From assembly GCA_029212905.1 (NCBI GenBank), contig JARGPB010000003.1, positions 64,562 to 128,561 of the forward strand: DNA of 64,000 nucleotides, given 5' to 3'. Shown here one piece after another: positions 8,969-17,826 of the stretch. How positions within the stretch are numbered: position 1 is the first letter of the stretch; the number at the start of each line of letters is the position of its first letter. A program made the position numbers and the translations under genes. The notes beneath the pieces were generated by a model. That model had not been told where the DNA came from, made no database searches, and was given only the letters and a program-made list of their open reading frames with translations. Source of the stretch: Thalassovita sp. (GTDB lineage Bacteria > Pseudomonadota > Alphaproteobacteria > Rhodobacterales > Rhodobacteraceae).

Positions 8969-9670
8969 TTATGTGTCTGGATTGTCCAGACGACCTGAAC
9001 GCGCATCCTGCTTCATGATTTCGATTGCCAGCCCACGATTGACCGGGCGTTTCAGATCCAGTGCGGCACGGTCCAAACGGGTCACCAGATCGCGTGCGAC
9101 ATCAAAGCTGCGATCCATATGAGAGACCATATAGGCGATGGTTTCCGGCGAGGGCAGAAGCTGCCGGTCACCGAACATTTTTGCGACGACGGCGCTAAGC
9201 AACTGGTCGTCGGGCTGTTCCAGCGTCACCGATTGGGTGCCCTGCATCCGGCTGAGCAGGTCGGGCAGGGTCAGCCCCCAGGTCAGCACAGGGCGGTCGG
9301 CCGTGACCAGCAGATGATGCCCCTCGGCGAGGACCAGATTGTGCAGGTGGAACAGGGCCTCTTCGGCGGGGGTGTCGCCTGCAATGGAGGGGATGTCCTC
9401 GACCGCGATAGGGCCGGTGGCCAGAGCGGGAATATCGGCCTGCACCAGATCGCAAGCCCGCAGGATTTGCGCGCCGGTGGCAGCCGCCCAGACATGCGTC
9501 AGATGGGTTTTGCCAGCCCCCGCAGGACCGATCAGAGCCATTTTGCGCCCCGCCCATTGATCCCAGTTTTCAATCATTACCACGGCCATTGCATTGGCAG
9601 GCGAGACAAAGAAGGCCTCGCGCCCCAGCGCTGGGCGCACGGGCAGATCAAAGCTCAGCTGTGTGGGCAT
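8969..9670 (-). CDS. hdaA: HdaA, DnaA-related regulatory ATPase
   Basis: 233 residues from the ATG at 9670; a longer frame upstream would run through the AI-2E transporter gene and is rejected. The N-terminus carries a beta-clamp-binding peptide (QLSFDLP, residues 4-10), then a AAA+ core with Walker A GPAGAGKT (about 48-55), and no C-terminal DNA-binding domain IV, so it is Hda rather than DnaA. It is expected to promote ATP hydrolysis by DnaA on the replisome. The start overlaps the stop of the AI-2E gene (TAATG). Confidence 0.9.
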   Translation of the reverse strand: MPTQLSFDLPVRPALGREAFFVSPANAMAVVMIENWDQWAGRKMALIGPAGAGKTHLTHVWAAATGAQILRACDLVQADIPALATGPIAVEDIPSIAGDTPAEEALFHLHNLVLAEGHHLLVTADRPVLTWGLTLPDLLSRMQGTQSVTLEQPDDQLLSAVVAKMFGDRQLLPSPETIAYMVSHMDRSFDVARDLVTRLDRAALDLKRPVNRGLAIEIMKQDARSGRLDNPDT

Positions 9671-10737
9671 TAGTCTTTGGCCTCGTCTGACAGGCCCTTG
9701 TACAGGCGGCTGTCCTTGTAATTCGCCAGGACAAAGCGTGCAACCACGCCCAACGACGCCGCGACGGGCACGGCAACCAGCATACCAACAAAGCCGAACA
9801 GCGTGCCAAAGACCGACAGGGCAAAGATCAGCCACACCGGGTGCAGCCCGACGGAACTGCCGACCAGTTTGGGGGTCAGCACGTTGCCTTCGATCACCTG
9901 CCCCAGCACAAAGACGCCAGCGACCAGCGCCAGCGACACCCAGTCCCCCCAGAACTGAAACAATCCCAGCCCGATGGCCAAGGCTCCGCCGACAAAGGCC
10001 CCGACATAGGGAATAAAGGTCAGCGCGCCAGCGACAAAGCCCACAACCAGCCCGAATTGCAGCCCCACCAGCATCAGAGCGACCGCATAATATGTGCCCA
10101 ATGCCAAGCAGACGGTGCCCATGCCACGAATGAAACTGGCCAGGGTTTGGTCGATCTCGCTGGCCAGGCGGCGCACCACGGGGGCATGATCGCGAGGCAG
10201 CATGTCGTCGATCTTGGCGATCATGTTGTCCCAGTCATACAGCAGGTAAAATGCCACCACCGGCACGATGACCAGCAGCATCACCACATTGATGATCGAC
10301 ATGGCCGAGCTGAACACAGCGGTCAGCAATTCCCCGCCGCGGGACTGAATAGTTTCGCCAACAGTTTGCAGCGATTTGTACAGGGCCGAGTTGCTGTCCA
10401 GCAATGCCGGGAATTGCGTCGTCAGGAAGGCCCTCAGATCCTCAAACAGCTTGGGGATCACATTGAACAAGGAGATAGATTGCTCGATCAGAGTCGGGAG
10501 GACCAACAAGGCAAGCAGGACAAAGACAATCAACGCCACAACGGTAATGATGGCTGTTGCCAGCGTCCGCGACGCCCCCATCCGCTCCAGCCGGTCTGCG
10601 ACAGGATCCAGGAAATAGGCCACCGCGCCGCCCAGCACAAAGGGCAGGATGACATCCCCCAGATACCAGAGCACCACCAGAAACACCGCTGCGGCGGCGC
10701 TCCAGTATTTTACCTGATCGCGGGCGGGTAGGGCCAT
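9670..10737 (-). CDS. AI-2E/PerM family transporter
   Basis: 355 residues with about 8 membrane helices arranged as in the AI-2E exporter-like (PerM, PF01594) family; the loop containing LPRDHAPVVRRLASEIDQTLASFIRG and the YPVGAFVGG-like FIPYVGAFVGGALAI segment are typical. Substrate unknown; some homologues are Na+/H+ antiporters. First gene of the group with hdaA and ppk1, an arrangement I recognise from Rhodobacterales. Confidence 0.88.
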   Translation of the reverse strand: MALPARDQVKYWSAAAAVFLVVLWYLGDVILPFVLGGAVAYFLDPVADRLERMGASRTLATAIITVVALIVFVLLALLVLPTLIEQSISLFNVIPKLFEDLRAFLTTQFPALLDSNSALYKSLQTVGETIQSRGGELLTAVFSSAMSIINVVMLLVIVPVVAFYLLYDWDNMIAKIDDMLPRDHAPVVRRLASEIDQTLASFIRGMGTVCLALGTYYAVALMLVGLQFGLVVGFVAGALTFIPYVGAFVGGALAIGLGLFQFWGDWVSLALVAGVFVLGQVIEGNVLTPKLVGSSVGLHPVWLIFALSVFGTLFGFVGMLVAVPVAASLGVVARFVLANYKDSRLYKGLSDEAKD

Positions 10738-10871
10738 GGGGTCTCCTGTTCGTGTTGGGCTATTATGTCGTGGCTCTGGTCGGTTTGTGCAACCCGTTTC
10801 TGCACAGGTATTCTCGACAAGAGAGAGGGTTGCGCTTAGGTTTCCGGGTCGAAACCTGTCCGAGTGCCCTT

Positions 10872-11672
10872 ATGATCCGTGATTTTCCCAGTCTCAGCGA
10901 TAGCGACGCGATCCACGCCATCAATCGGATTGCCGCCGCTCAGACCGTACAGGCGACATGGGCTCTGATGATTCAGGCTCTTGCGGGGTTTGGGTTCGAG
11001 AGGGTGAACTATGGGTATACGCGCTACAGGGTGGGGCGGTCGATCGGGCATGCAGATGATGCGTTTTTCCTGTCCACCCATGCGTTGCAGCAGGTCAAAG
11101 ACTTTCACGAAAGCGGGCTCTATATGAAATCCGCAGATTACCGCTGGGTGCGCGAAAATGTCGGCGCCTGTCCCTGGGACTGGACCCGCAAAGAGCGCGC
11201 GGCAGGCCGACTATCACCCGAGGAATGCGCGGCCATGGATGCGTTGGGCGCGACGCGTCAACGGGCGGGCTATTCCATCAGTTTCCCGGTGGGGGCGCCC
11301 AGATCCAAGGGCGCGATGGGCATGGGCTGTGCGGATGGCGTGGCTCAGTCGGGGCTGGATGCCCATTGGCAGACCCACGAGGCGGGGATCACCGCCATTG
11401 CCACCATGGGGCATTTCAAGCTGTCTCAGCTACCGTTGCCCGTGCCCAGTGTCGATCTGAGCGCCCGCCAGCACGAAATTTTGGGTTGGATAGCAGACGG
11501 GAAAACCTTGCAGGATGTCACTGTTCTGACCGGGTTGTCCCTGTCTGCGGTCGAAAAATATCTGCGCCGCGCGCGTGACGAACTGGGCGTCGAAACCACT
11601 GCTCAGGCTGTGGCCAAAGTGTCGTTTCTCAATCAGTTGTTCGTCCGAACAGGGCCGGGGAATTCTGCCTGA
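10872..11672 (+). CDS. LuxR family regulator with autoinducer-binding domain (solo)
   Basis: 266 residues from ATG 10872. The N-terminal half resembles the acyl-homoserine-lactone binding domain (FGFERVNYGYT...SADYRWVRENVGACPWDW), and the C-terminal ~60 residues are a LuxR helix-turn-helix (LSARQHEILGWIADGKT... LSLSAVEKYLRRARDELGV). No luxI synthase is nearby. The usual Asp-Pro pair of the ligand pocket appears as Asp-Tyr, so the ligand may be atypical. Divergent from the AI-2E gene. Confidence 0.85.
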   Translation: MIRDFPSLSDSDAIHAINRIAAAQTVQATWALMIQALAGFGFERVNYGYTRYRVGRSIGHADDAFFLSTHALQQVKDFHESGLYMKSADYRWVRENVGACPWDWTRKERAAGRLSPEECAAMDALGATRQRAGYSISFPVGAPRSKGAMGMGCADGVAQSGLDAHWQTHEAGITAIATMGHFKLSQLPLPVPSVDLSARQHEILGWIADGKTLQDVTVLTGLSLSAVEKYLRRARDELGVETTAQAVAKVSFLNQLFVRTGPGNSA

Positions 11673-11811
11673 CTTGGCAAGGTACGGATTTCCGCACTGT
11701 CCAATCTGATTGCTTTGCCAGATACCAAAACCGTTCCGTGAGTGCCCCGTCGCGCATCGGCAGACCGCAGCGGGAGGAGCCGTGGCCCGTCCCCAAACGG
11801 ACCATACCCCC

Positions 11812-11850
11812 AGCGGGCCAGGTCAATTCGTCTGGCTTGGCCCGCTTTTT
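11812..11850 (+). terminator. Rho-independent terminator between luxR and proS
   Basis: Perfect 8-9 bp stem (GCGGGCCA at 11813-11820 with TGGCCCGC at 11838-11845), 17-base loop, followed at once by TTTTT. It lies 140 bases after the luxR-type gene and 88 bases before proS. Either it ends luxR transcription or, less likely, sits in a proS leader as an attenuator. Confidence 0.75.
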
Positions 11851-11937
11851 CCCCACAAAGGCACGGGTGACTTGTCTGTAGGGCGATCCTCTTCTAAACC
11901 CCGTAGTCAAACAGCTCTTATCCCAAAGGGGTCCGCC

Positions 11938-13290
11938 ATGCGTCTGTCGCGCTATTTCCTGCCTGTCCTGAAAGAAAACCCCTCCGAGGCTCAGATCGTC
12001 AGCCACCGCCTGATGCTGCGCGCCGGTATGATCAAGCAACAGACAGCCGGAATTTATTCCTGGCTGCCGATGGGCTTCAAGGTGTTGCGCAAGCTGGAAA
12101 ACATCGTGCACGAGGAGCAAATGCGCGCGGGTCACATCCCGATGCTGATGCCTACGCTTCAAGGCGCGGATCTGTGGCGCGAATCCGGTCGCTATGACGA
12201 CTACGGCGAGGAAATGCTGCGTATCACCGACCGCCATGGCCGCGACATGCTGTACGGCCCCACGAACGAGGAAATGATCACCGATATTTTCCGTTCTCAT
12301 GTGGGCAGCTACAAGGACCTGCCGATGACGCTGTATCACATCCAGTGGAAATTCCGCGATGAAATCCGCCCCCGTTTTGGCGTGATGCGTGGCCGTGAAT
12401 TCTACATGAAGGACGGCTATAACTTCGACCTCACCAAAGAGGACGCGCTGCACGCCTATAACCGTCACCTGGTCAGCTACCTGCGCACCTATGAACGTAT
12501 GGGGCTTCAGGCGATTCCGATGCGCGCGGATTCCGGCCCGATCGGCGGCGACGACACCCATGAATTCCTGGTCCTGGCCGATACCGGCGAATCCGAAGTC
12601 TTCTATGACAGCGCCGTCACCGACATCCGCTTGGGCGAGCGCGAGATCGACTATGACGACAAGGCCCAGTGCCAGGCCGTGATGGAAGAATTCACCGCGC
12701 TCTATGCCCGCACAGACGAAACCCATGACGAGGCGGCATTTGACGCCGTGCCTGCGGATCGCCAACGCTCGGCCCGCGGTATCGAAGTTGGCCAGATCTT
12801 CTATTTCGGCACCAAATATTCCGAACCCATGGGCGCCACCGTCCAAGGGCCCGATGGGAAACCCGTGCCAGTGCACATGGGAAGCCACGGCATCGGCGTG
12901 TCCCGCCTGATCGGCGCCATCATCGAGGCCAGCCATGACGACAAGGGCATCATCTGGCCCGAAGGCGTCACCCCGTTCCATGTTGGTATCGTGAATCTGA
13001 AACAGGGCGACGACGAAGCCGACGCCGCCTGCGATGCGCTCTATGCCAGCTTTGCTGCGCTGGGCTTGGACCCGCTTTATGATGATCGCAAAGAACGCGC
13101 CGGCGGCAAGTTCGCCACGATGGACCTGATCGGCCTGCCGTGGCGCATCACCGTCGGCCCGCGCGGGCTGAAAAATGGCGTGGTGGAACTCACCTGCCGC
13201 CGCACTGGCGAAAGCGAAGAGCTGCCCCCTGAACAGGCCGTGGAAAAAGTCGCAAAAATTTACGCGACCCACAGGGTCCGCGGCCTCTGA
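11938..13290 (+). CDS. proS: Prolyl-tRNA synthetase (short alphaproteobacterial type)
   Basis: 450 residues from ATG 11938 (MRLSRYFLPVL); an open frame reaching further upstream crosses the terminator and is not used. Class II synthetase motifs are visible (GPTNEEMITDIFRSHVGSY, FRDEIRPRFGVMRGREFYMKDGY). It lacks the large insertion editing domain of E. coli ProRS (572 residues), as usual in alphaproteobacteria, and ends with the anticodon-binding domain. Confidence 0.96.
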   Translation: MRLSRYFLPVLKENPSEAQIVSHRLMLRAGMIKQQTAGIYSWLPMGFKVLRKLENIVHEEQMRAGHIPMLMPTLQGADLWRESGRYDDYGEEMLRITDRHGRDMLYGPTNEEMITDIFRSHVGSYKDLPMTLYHIQWKFRDEIRPRFGVMRGREFYMKDGYNFDLTKEDALHAYNRHLVSYLRTYERMGLQAIPMRADSGPIGGDDTHEFLVLADTGESEVFYDSAVTDIRLGEREIDYDDKAQCQAVMEEFTALYARTDETHDEAAFDAVPADRQRSARGIEVGQIFYFGTKYSEPMGATVQGPDGKPVPVHMGSHGIGVSRLIGAIIEASHDDKGIIWPEGVTPFHVGIVNLKQGDDEADAACDALYASFAALGLDPLYDDRKERAGGKFATMDLIGLPWRITVGPRGLKNGVVELTCRRTGESEELPPEQAVEKVAKIYATHRVRGL

Positions 13291-13306
13291 TCGGGCTGCC
13301 TGCGCT

Positions 13307-13327
13307 TTCATCTTGCCAAAAATACTC
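13307..13327 (-). repeat. Copy 2 of intergenic 21-mer
   Basis: Reverse-oriented exact copy of GAGTATTT-N3-GCAAGATGAA (N3 = TTG), just after proS. A 10-bp GC hairpin follows on the GAGTATTT side, mirroring the arrangement at 70-130. Confidence 0.8.
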
Positions 13328-13332
13328 ATTCC

Positions 13333-13364
13333 CGCCCCCAGCCGGTCACGCGACGCTGGGGGCG
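13333..13364 (+). terminator. GC-rich hairpin downstream of proS
   Basis: Perfect 10-bp stem CGCCCCCAGC (13333-13342) / GCTGGGGGCG (13355-13364) with a 12-base loop, no T-run. Likely the 3' end structure of proS mRNA and part of the composite repeat with the 21-mer at 13307. Confidence 0.55.
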
Positions 13365-13410
13365 GTGCGCGTTTGGTGCTATAGTTTCCAAAACAACGCA
13401 TGAGCCGAGC

Positions 13411-13920
13411 ATGATCATAAGGGCACTGACATTGGCGGGCGGGCTGGCCGGAGCTGGCGCAGCCTCGCAATTTCCCGAGTTTTCTCAACAGTATACGCAA
13501 CGTTTGGGCGGGGCAGTGGATGCCTTGGCCACGGTGGCAGCGGAATTTGACGCATCAGCGCGTGTCTCGGGGCTGACCCGCAATCAAGCTTTGGAACAGA
13601 TGGTGGGGTCAGATTTCGTGGCCCGTCGCCGTGCAGATATGGAGCGCGTTTTCACCCGTCATGCGCAGCTCTCTGCCGATCTGGAGACGTTGCATGCGGC
13701 GGGGCCATTCATGCGGGCCTATCACGCGACCCGATTGAATGATCGCGACATCGCCACCCGCGCCTGGGAGGCCTATCAGCCGGCGATTCCGACGAATTTC
13801 GCCGGGGCGGTGTTTGGCGGATTGGGGTTCTTGTCTGGGGCTGTGCTGATCGCGCTGGCGCTGGCGACCCTACGTTGGCCGGTGCGTTTGTTGCGGCGCA
13901 AACCGGCTCAGGCAGCTTGA
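13411..13920 (+). CDS. DUF2937 family membrane protein
   Basis: 169 residues: short N-terminal hydrophobic segment, a central ~90-residue helical, probably periplasmic region (QQYTQRLGGAVDALATVAAEFD), and a C-terminal membrane helix (about 133-155). This matches the DUF2937 family, whose function is unknown. It precedes the Lol transporter genes by 52 bases on the same strand. Confidence 0.75.
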   Translation: MIIRALTLAGGLAGAGAASQFPEFSQQYTQRLGGAVDALATVAAEFDASARVSGLTRNQALEQMVGSDFVARRRADMERVFTRHAQLSADLETLHAAGPFMRAYHATRLNDRDIATRAWEAYQPAIPTNFAGAVFGGLGFLSGAVLIALALATLRWPVRLLRRKPAQAA

Positions 13921-13972
13921 CCTTGGCCACGGTGTCGCCCACTACATTCACAGACAGAGTAATGGATCTTTG

Positions 13973-15262
13973 ATGAGCAATTCAACCGCCCCTTTTGCGC
14001 GTTTCGAATGGATGATTGCCTGGCGTTACCTGCGTGCCCGCCGGGCCGAGGGTGGCGTCAGCGTTATGACCTGGATTTCTCTGATTGGGATTACCCTGGC
14101 GGTGTTCGCTCTGATCGCGACGTTGGCCGTGCGGTCGGGGTTTCGGGCAGAGTTTGTCAATACGATCCTAGGCGCTAATGCCCATGTGACCATCTATAAT
14201 ATAGGTACGGTGGACCCGCTGACGGGCCAGATTGACCGCACCTTTCCCGACTATGTTCCCACCGCTGAACGGGTGCGTGCTGTGGCGGGTGTCACGCGTG
14301 TGGCGCCATTGGTTAAGGGGCAGGTCATGGCCAGCGCCCGGTCGCGGAATGCCGGGGTCGAGGTGTTCGGGATCGCCCTGGAGGATCTGAAAACCATCCC
14401 GAGGGTCGCGCAAGCGCAAGACACGGCCGGCAGTATCGAGGATTTCAACGACGGGATTGCCATCGGATCAGGTGTCGCGCGCGAGCTGGGCGTCAGCGTC
14501 GGCGACAAGGTCAAGCTGATCTCGCCCAACGGTGTAAAAACCGCCTTTGGTACCAGCCCGCGGGTCGTTGCCTATCCAGTGGTCTATGTCTTTACGGCCG
14601 GGCGCTATGACATCGACCGGACCCGTGTCTACATGCCGTTTGAGGCAGCGCAGAGTTTCTTTAATCGGGACGGTGTCGCGGATGAGCTGGAGGTGATGGT
14701 CGCCCATCCTGAATCCGTCGATGACATGGCCCTGGACTTGCTGCGCGCTAGCGGGGATCGCGGGCAAATCTGGACCTGGCGGGATGCCTCGGGCGGGTTC
14801 CTGCGGGCCTTGGATATCGAAGACAACGTGATGTTTGTGATCTTGTCCATCCTGGTGCTGATTGCCTCGATGAATATCGTGTCCGGGCTGATCATGCTGG
14901 TGAAAAACAAGGGGCGCGACATTGGTATTCTGCGCACGATGGGCCTGACCGAGGGCGCCGTGCTACGGGTGTTTTTCATTTGTGGGGCTTTCACAGGCGT
15001 CATCGGCACAGGGCTGGGCGTGGTGTTTGGCTGTCTGTTCGCCATCTATATCGACCCGATTTTCAGCTTTGTGAACTATGTCGCGGGGGGCGGGGTTTGG
15101 GACCCATCGGTGCGCGGGATCTATAATCTGCCGGCACAGTTGCGATTGAACGATGTGCTGTCGGCCGTCGGGTTGTCGTTGTCGCTGAGTTTCGTTGTGA
15201 CGATCTTTCCGGCGCGCCGTGCCGCACGTATGAACCCGGTGGAGGCCCTGCGCTATGAGTAA
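13973..15262 (+). CDS. lolC: Lipoprotein-releasing ABC transporter permease (LolC/E type)
   Basis: 429 residues starting at ATG 13973. N-terminal membrane helix within WISLIGITLAVFALIATLAV, a long periplasmic MacB-like domain (about 50-270), then three C-terminal helices of the FtsX fold (VMFVILSILVLIASMNIVSGLIM). It extracts outer-membrane lipoproteins from the inner membrane for LolA. Alphaproteobacteria often have one such protein (LolF-like) in place of the LolC/LolE pair, and only one is present here. Overlaps lolD by 8 bases. Confidence 0.92.
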   Translation: MSNSTAPFARFEWMIAWRYLRARRAEGGVSVMTWISLIGITLAVFALIATLAVRSGFRAEFVNTILGANAHVTIYNIGTVDPLTGQIDRTFPDYVPTAERVRAVAGVTRVAPLVKGQVMASARSRNAGVEVFGIALEDLKTIPRVAQAQDTAGSIEDFNDGIAIGSGVARELGVSVGDKVKLISPNGVKTAFGTSPRVVAYPVVYVFTAGRYDIDRTRVYMPFEAAQSFFNRDGVADELEVMVAHPESVDDMALDLLRASGDRGQIWTWRDASGGFLRALDIEDNVMFVILSILVLIASMNIVSGLIMLVKNKGRDIGILRTMGLTEGAVLRVFFICGAFTGVIGTGLGVVFGCLFAIYIDPIFSFVNYVAGGGVWDPSVRGIYNLPAQLRLNDVLSAVGLSLSLSFVVTIFPARRAARMNPVEALRYE

Positions 15263-15938
15263 CCCCGTGCTGGAGCTGAAGGGCGTCGCCAAGACCTATA
15301 ACAAGGACGAACCCAACGCCGTTCAGGTGTTGCAAGCCATTGATCTGACAGTGCACCCCGGCGAGATCGTGGCGCTGGTTGCCCCCTCTGGCGCGGGGAA
15401 ATCCACGCTGCTGCATATCGCGGGGCTGCTGGACACACCCGATACCGGATCGGTAAAAATCTGCGGCGCCGAGATGGTCGGCCAAAGCGATCGTAAACGC
15501 ACCGCCGTGCGGCGTCAGGACGTGGGGTTCGTTTACCAGTTTCACCACCTCTTGCCCGAATTCACCGCGCTCGAAAACGTGATGTTGCCGCAGCTGGCGA
15601 ACGGGTTTGCGCGGGACGCAGCACAGACCCACGCGGCTGATCTGCTGTGCCGCGTGGGCGTCGAAGCGCGCGCGGATCACCGCCCAGCCGCCCTGTCCGG
15701 GGGCGAGCAACAGCGCGTTGCCTTGTGTCGTGCCTTGGCGAATGAACCCAAACTGCTTTTGGCGGATGAACCCACTGGAAATCTGGACCCGGAAACTGCG
15801 GATCAGGTGTTCGGTACGCTGATGGGGTTGGTGCGCGACACCGGACTGTCCGCACTGATCGCAACCCATAACATGGAACTGGCCGCCCGCATGGATCGCG
15901 TGCTGCGCATGGACAAGGGCGTGTTGAGCACGCTCTAG
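15255..15938 (+). CDS. lolD: Lipoprotein-releasing ABC transporter ATPase LolD
   Basis: 227 residues, the full length of LolD. Walker A is APSGAGKST, the signature is LSGGEQQRVALCRAL and Walker B is LLLADEPTGNLDPET, with His switch IATHN. Powers lipoprotein release with the overlapping permease gene. Its stop overlaps by 4 bases the stop of the convergent DMT gene. Confidence 0.95.
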   Translation: MSNPVLELKGVAKTYNKDEPNAVQVLQAIDLTVHPGEIVALVAPSGAGKSTLLHIAGLLDTPDTGSVKICGAEMVGQSDRKRTAVRRQDVGFVYQFHHLLPEFTALENVMLPQLANGFARDAAQTHAADLLCRVGVEARADHRPAALSGGEQQRVALCRALANEPKLLLADEPTGNLDPETADQVFGTLMGLVRDTGLSALIATHNMELAARMDRVLRMDKGVLSTL

Positions 15939-16378
15939 GCTTTTTGCGCCATATAGACCCCCGCGGACATCAGCGCGATGCCGATCATGCGGTTCAGGCT
16001 CAGGGGGTTGATCCGCGCACCGAACAGGCCGAAATGGTCAATCACTGCGGCGCTGACCAATTGCCCCAGCAGCACAAAGAACACCGCGTTCCCGACGCCA
16101 AATTTTGGCGCGACAAATGTCACAGACAGCACATAGAACAGCACGAATAGCCCTGCCAGAAACAGGTGTTTTGGCGCGTCCCATGCTTTGGCCAAGGGGG
16201 CTGTTCCATGCAGAAGCAAGATGATGATGCTGCCAGTGAATGCTACGCAAAACAGGATAGCCGCCGCCGCGACGGGCGACCCGATCCGGGCCCCCAACGC
16301 AGCATTCAACGCCGCAAGAAGCGGAATTCCCACGCCGGCCGCAATCATCGTCAGCGCATATGCAGTATTCGGGGTCAT
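15935..16378 (-). CDS. DMT family transporter (DUF606/YdcZ)
   Basis: 147 residues with five hydrophobic helices and the YdcZ/DUF606 pattern (GVGIPLLAALNAALGARIGSP; GVGNAVFFVLLGQLVSAAVIDHFGLFG). A half-size drug/metabolite transporter that probably works as a dimer in the inner membrane; substrate unknown. Followed upstream by a thioesterase gene 9 bases away on the same strand. Confidence 0.85.
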   Translation of the reverse strand: MTPNTAYALTMIAAGVGIPLLAALNAALGARIGSPVAAAAILFCVAFTGSIIILLLHGTAPLAKAWDAPKHLFLAGLFVLFYVLSVTFVAPKFGVGNAVFFVLLGQLVSAAVIDHFGLFGARINPLSLNRMIGIALMSAGVYMAQKA

Positions 16379-16387
16379 GAGGGCTCC

Positions 16388-16798
16388 TTACGGGCAGAAA
16401 AATGTGGCTGTCGCAGTCGCGACCTGCTTGTTGTCCGGCTCGGCGATCATGCTGGCCTGACAAAAAATCAGAGCTTTCCCGGCCCGCACGATCCGTGCGT
16501 CGCAACGAATTCGCTCACCCGTGCCAGGACGCAGGAATTGCGTGTCCAAATTGGTGGTCGCAATGGGGCGTAACTCTCCGAAGTGCCCCAGACAGGCGAT
16601 CACCATCGACGTATCCGCCATCGCGGCCAGCGCCTGTCCTGAAATGATCCCGCCCATCCGCGCCAGTTGATCGGTAATCGGCATCGAAAGGACGGCATGG
16701 GTCGCGCTGATTTCGTCCACAGTTAAATCCAGCGCCTTTACCCACGGGGCAAAGCCCTGCTCCAGAAAGGCCTGCGCCTCGGCAGTCGATAGGGTCAT
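16388..16798 (-). CDS. PaaI family hotdog thioesterase
   Basis: 136 residues forming a single hotdog fold (LARMGGIISGQALAAMADTSMVIACLGHFGELRPIATTNLDTQFLRP), the PaaI/YbgC-like arrangement with the catalytic region around GGIISG..AAMADT. Likely hydrolyses an acyl-CoA thioester. Probably co-transcribed with the DMT transporter. Confidence 0.85.
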   Translation of the reverse strand: MTLSTAEAQAFLEQGFAPWVKALDLTVDEISATHAVLSMPITDQLARMGGIISGQALAAMADTSMVIACLGHFGELRPIATTNLDTQFLRPGTGERIRCDARIVRAGKALIFCQASMIAEPDNKQVATATATFFCP

Positions 16799-16947
16799 GC
16801 GTGCTCCTCCTCACTTGGCCCGAGAATGCCGCCCAAATATGCAATTGTCACGCGCGGGTTGTGTGTGTGACGCTATGATACGGATCAAAGCGGGGTCCAA
16901 CCGGCTGTGCGAGGATTCTCTCGTGGGGCCAATAACGGAGAGAGATC

Positions 16948-17346
16948 ATGCGCGTTTTCACCATGGCTGCATTTGCGGCGCTGACACTGGGCGGAATGGC
17001 CCAGGCTCAAGACGCCCAAATCGGGCAGGACCTGTATCTGAAACATTGCGCGACCTGCCATGGGATCAATGCCGACGGGCAAGGGCCCATGGGTCCGGCC
17101 TTGGTGGTCCAACCCAAGGACCTGACCCTGCTGACCGCCGAAAACGACGGGACATTCCCCCTGATGCGGGTGGTGCGCCGGATTGATGGGCGCGAACCCA
17201 TGGTCAGCCACGGCAGCGCCATGCCAGTCTATGGTGAGTTTTTCCAAGGGGATGATACCGCCTTGAAAACGGCCAGCGGACAGCCGGTCTTGGTCGGGCG
17301 CGCCATTGCAGATCTGGTAGCCTATCTGCAAACAAAACAACAATAA
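16948..17346 (+). CDS. Periplasmic c-type cytochrome
   Basis: 132 residues: Sec signal peptide (cleavage near AQA/QDA), one haem site CATCH at residues 34-38, and a distal Met candidate in GSAMPVYGEFF. A class I cytochrome c of the small two-gene set with the following gene (10 bases apart). Redox partner unknown. A GGAGAGAG ribosome-binding site precedes the ATG. Confidence 0.88.
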   Translation: MRVFTMAAFAALTLGGMAQAQDAQIGQDLYLKHCATCHGINADGQGPMGPALVVQPKDLTLLTAENDGTFPLMRVVRRIDGREPMVSHGSAMPVYGEFFQGDDTALKTASGQPVLVGRAIADLVAYLQTKQQ

Positions 17347-17356
17347 GGGGAGAGCA

Positions 17357-17767
17357 ATGCAGAAACGATACATTCTGATGACGATGGCCCTAGGCCTAGC
17401 AGCCTGCGCGCCCAATTGGATGCCTGAACCGGACGAAGGCGCGCGGCTCTATTCGGATAATTGCGCCGCCTGTCACGGGATCACGGGACGTGGAGACGGA
17501 GATCTGGCTGGCGATCTTGATACACTGCCGGCCGACTTGACCTTGATATCTCATCGCGCTCAGGGCGCCTTTCCAACGGTTCAGGTTCTTTCTCAGATCG
17601 ACGGTTATACCCGGATGCAAAACCGCGACGAAGTGATGCCGGAATACGGTGCACTTCTGCAAGGTGACACCGTGCCGGTGCAACTCGGTGAAGATGAGTT
17701 TTCGCCCGTGCCTCGGCCTTTGGCGGCCCTGCTCAGCTACCTCGAAAGCATTCAGCGCGCGCCATAA
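17357..17767 (+). CDS. Lipid-anchored c-type cytochrome
   Basis: 136 residues with a lipobox LAAC (Cys17) and one haem site CAACH (residues 36-40); distal Met candidate in EVMPEYGALL. Similar in layout to the preceding cytochrome (haem site, then a segment ending in a MPEYG/MPVYG motif), so the pair probably arose by duplication and forms a short electron-transfer unit at the membrane. Confidence 0.85.
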   Translation: MQKRYILMTMALGLAACAPNWMPEPDEGARLYSDNCAACHGITGRGDGDLAGDLDTLPADLTLISHRAQGAFPTVQVLSQIDGYTRMQNRDEVMPEYGALLQGDTVPVQLGEDEFSPVPRPLAALLSYLESIQRAP

Positions 17768-17770
17768 GAT

Positions 17771-17791
17771 GAGTATTTTCAGCAAGATGAA
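17771..17791 (+). repeat. Copy 3 of intergenic 21-mer
   Basis: Exact GAGTATTT-N3-GCAAGATGAA (N3 = TCA), 4 bases after the cytochrome stop. With the inverted copy at 17827-17847 it forms a long stem around a 35-base loop between two convergent genes. Confidence 0.85.
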
Positions 17792-17826
17792 ATTAAGCGC
17801 GCGTTAAGGTTAATGAAGCGCTGCCT

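Noticed and set aside
8969..9835. Longer start for hdaA
   Set aside because: The extra 55 residues read through the AI-2E gene end and lack the beta-clamp motif at the N-terminus; ATG 9670 is coupled by TAATG.
11629..13500. Long antisense frame (623 codons) opposite proS
   Set aside because: Lies entirely over the clear proS gene; composition follows the GC bias of the other strand and no domain is recognisable. Similar long shadows opposite ppk1, icd, thrS and aspC were also dropped.
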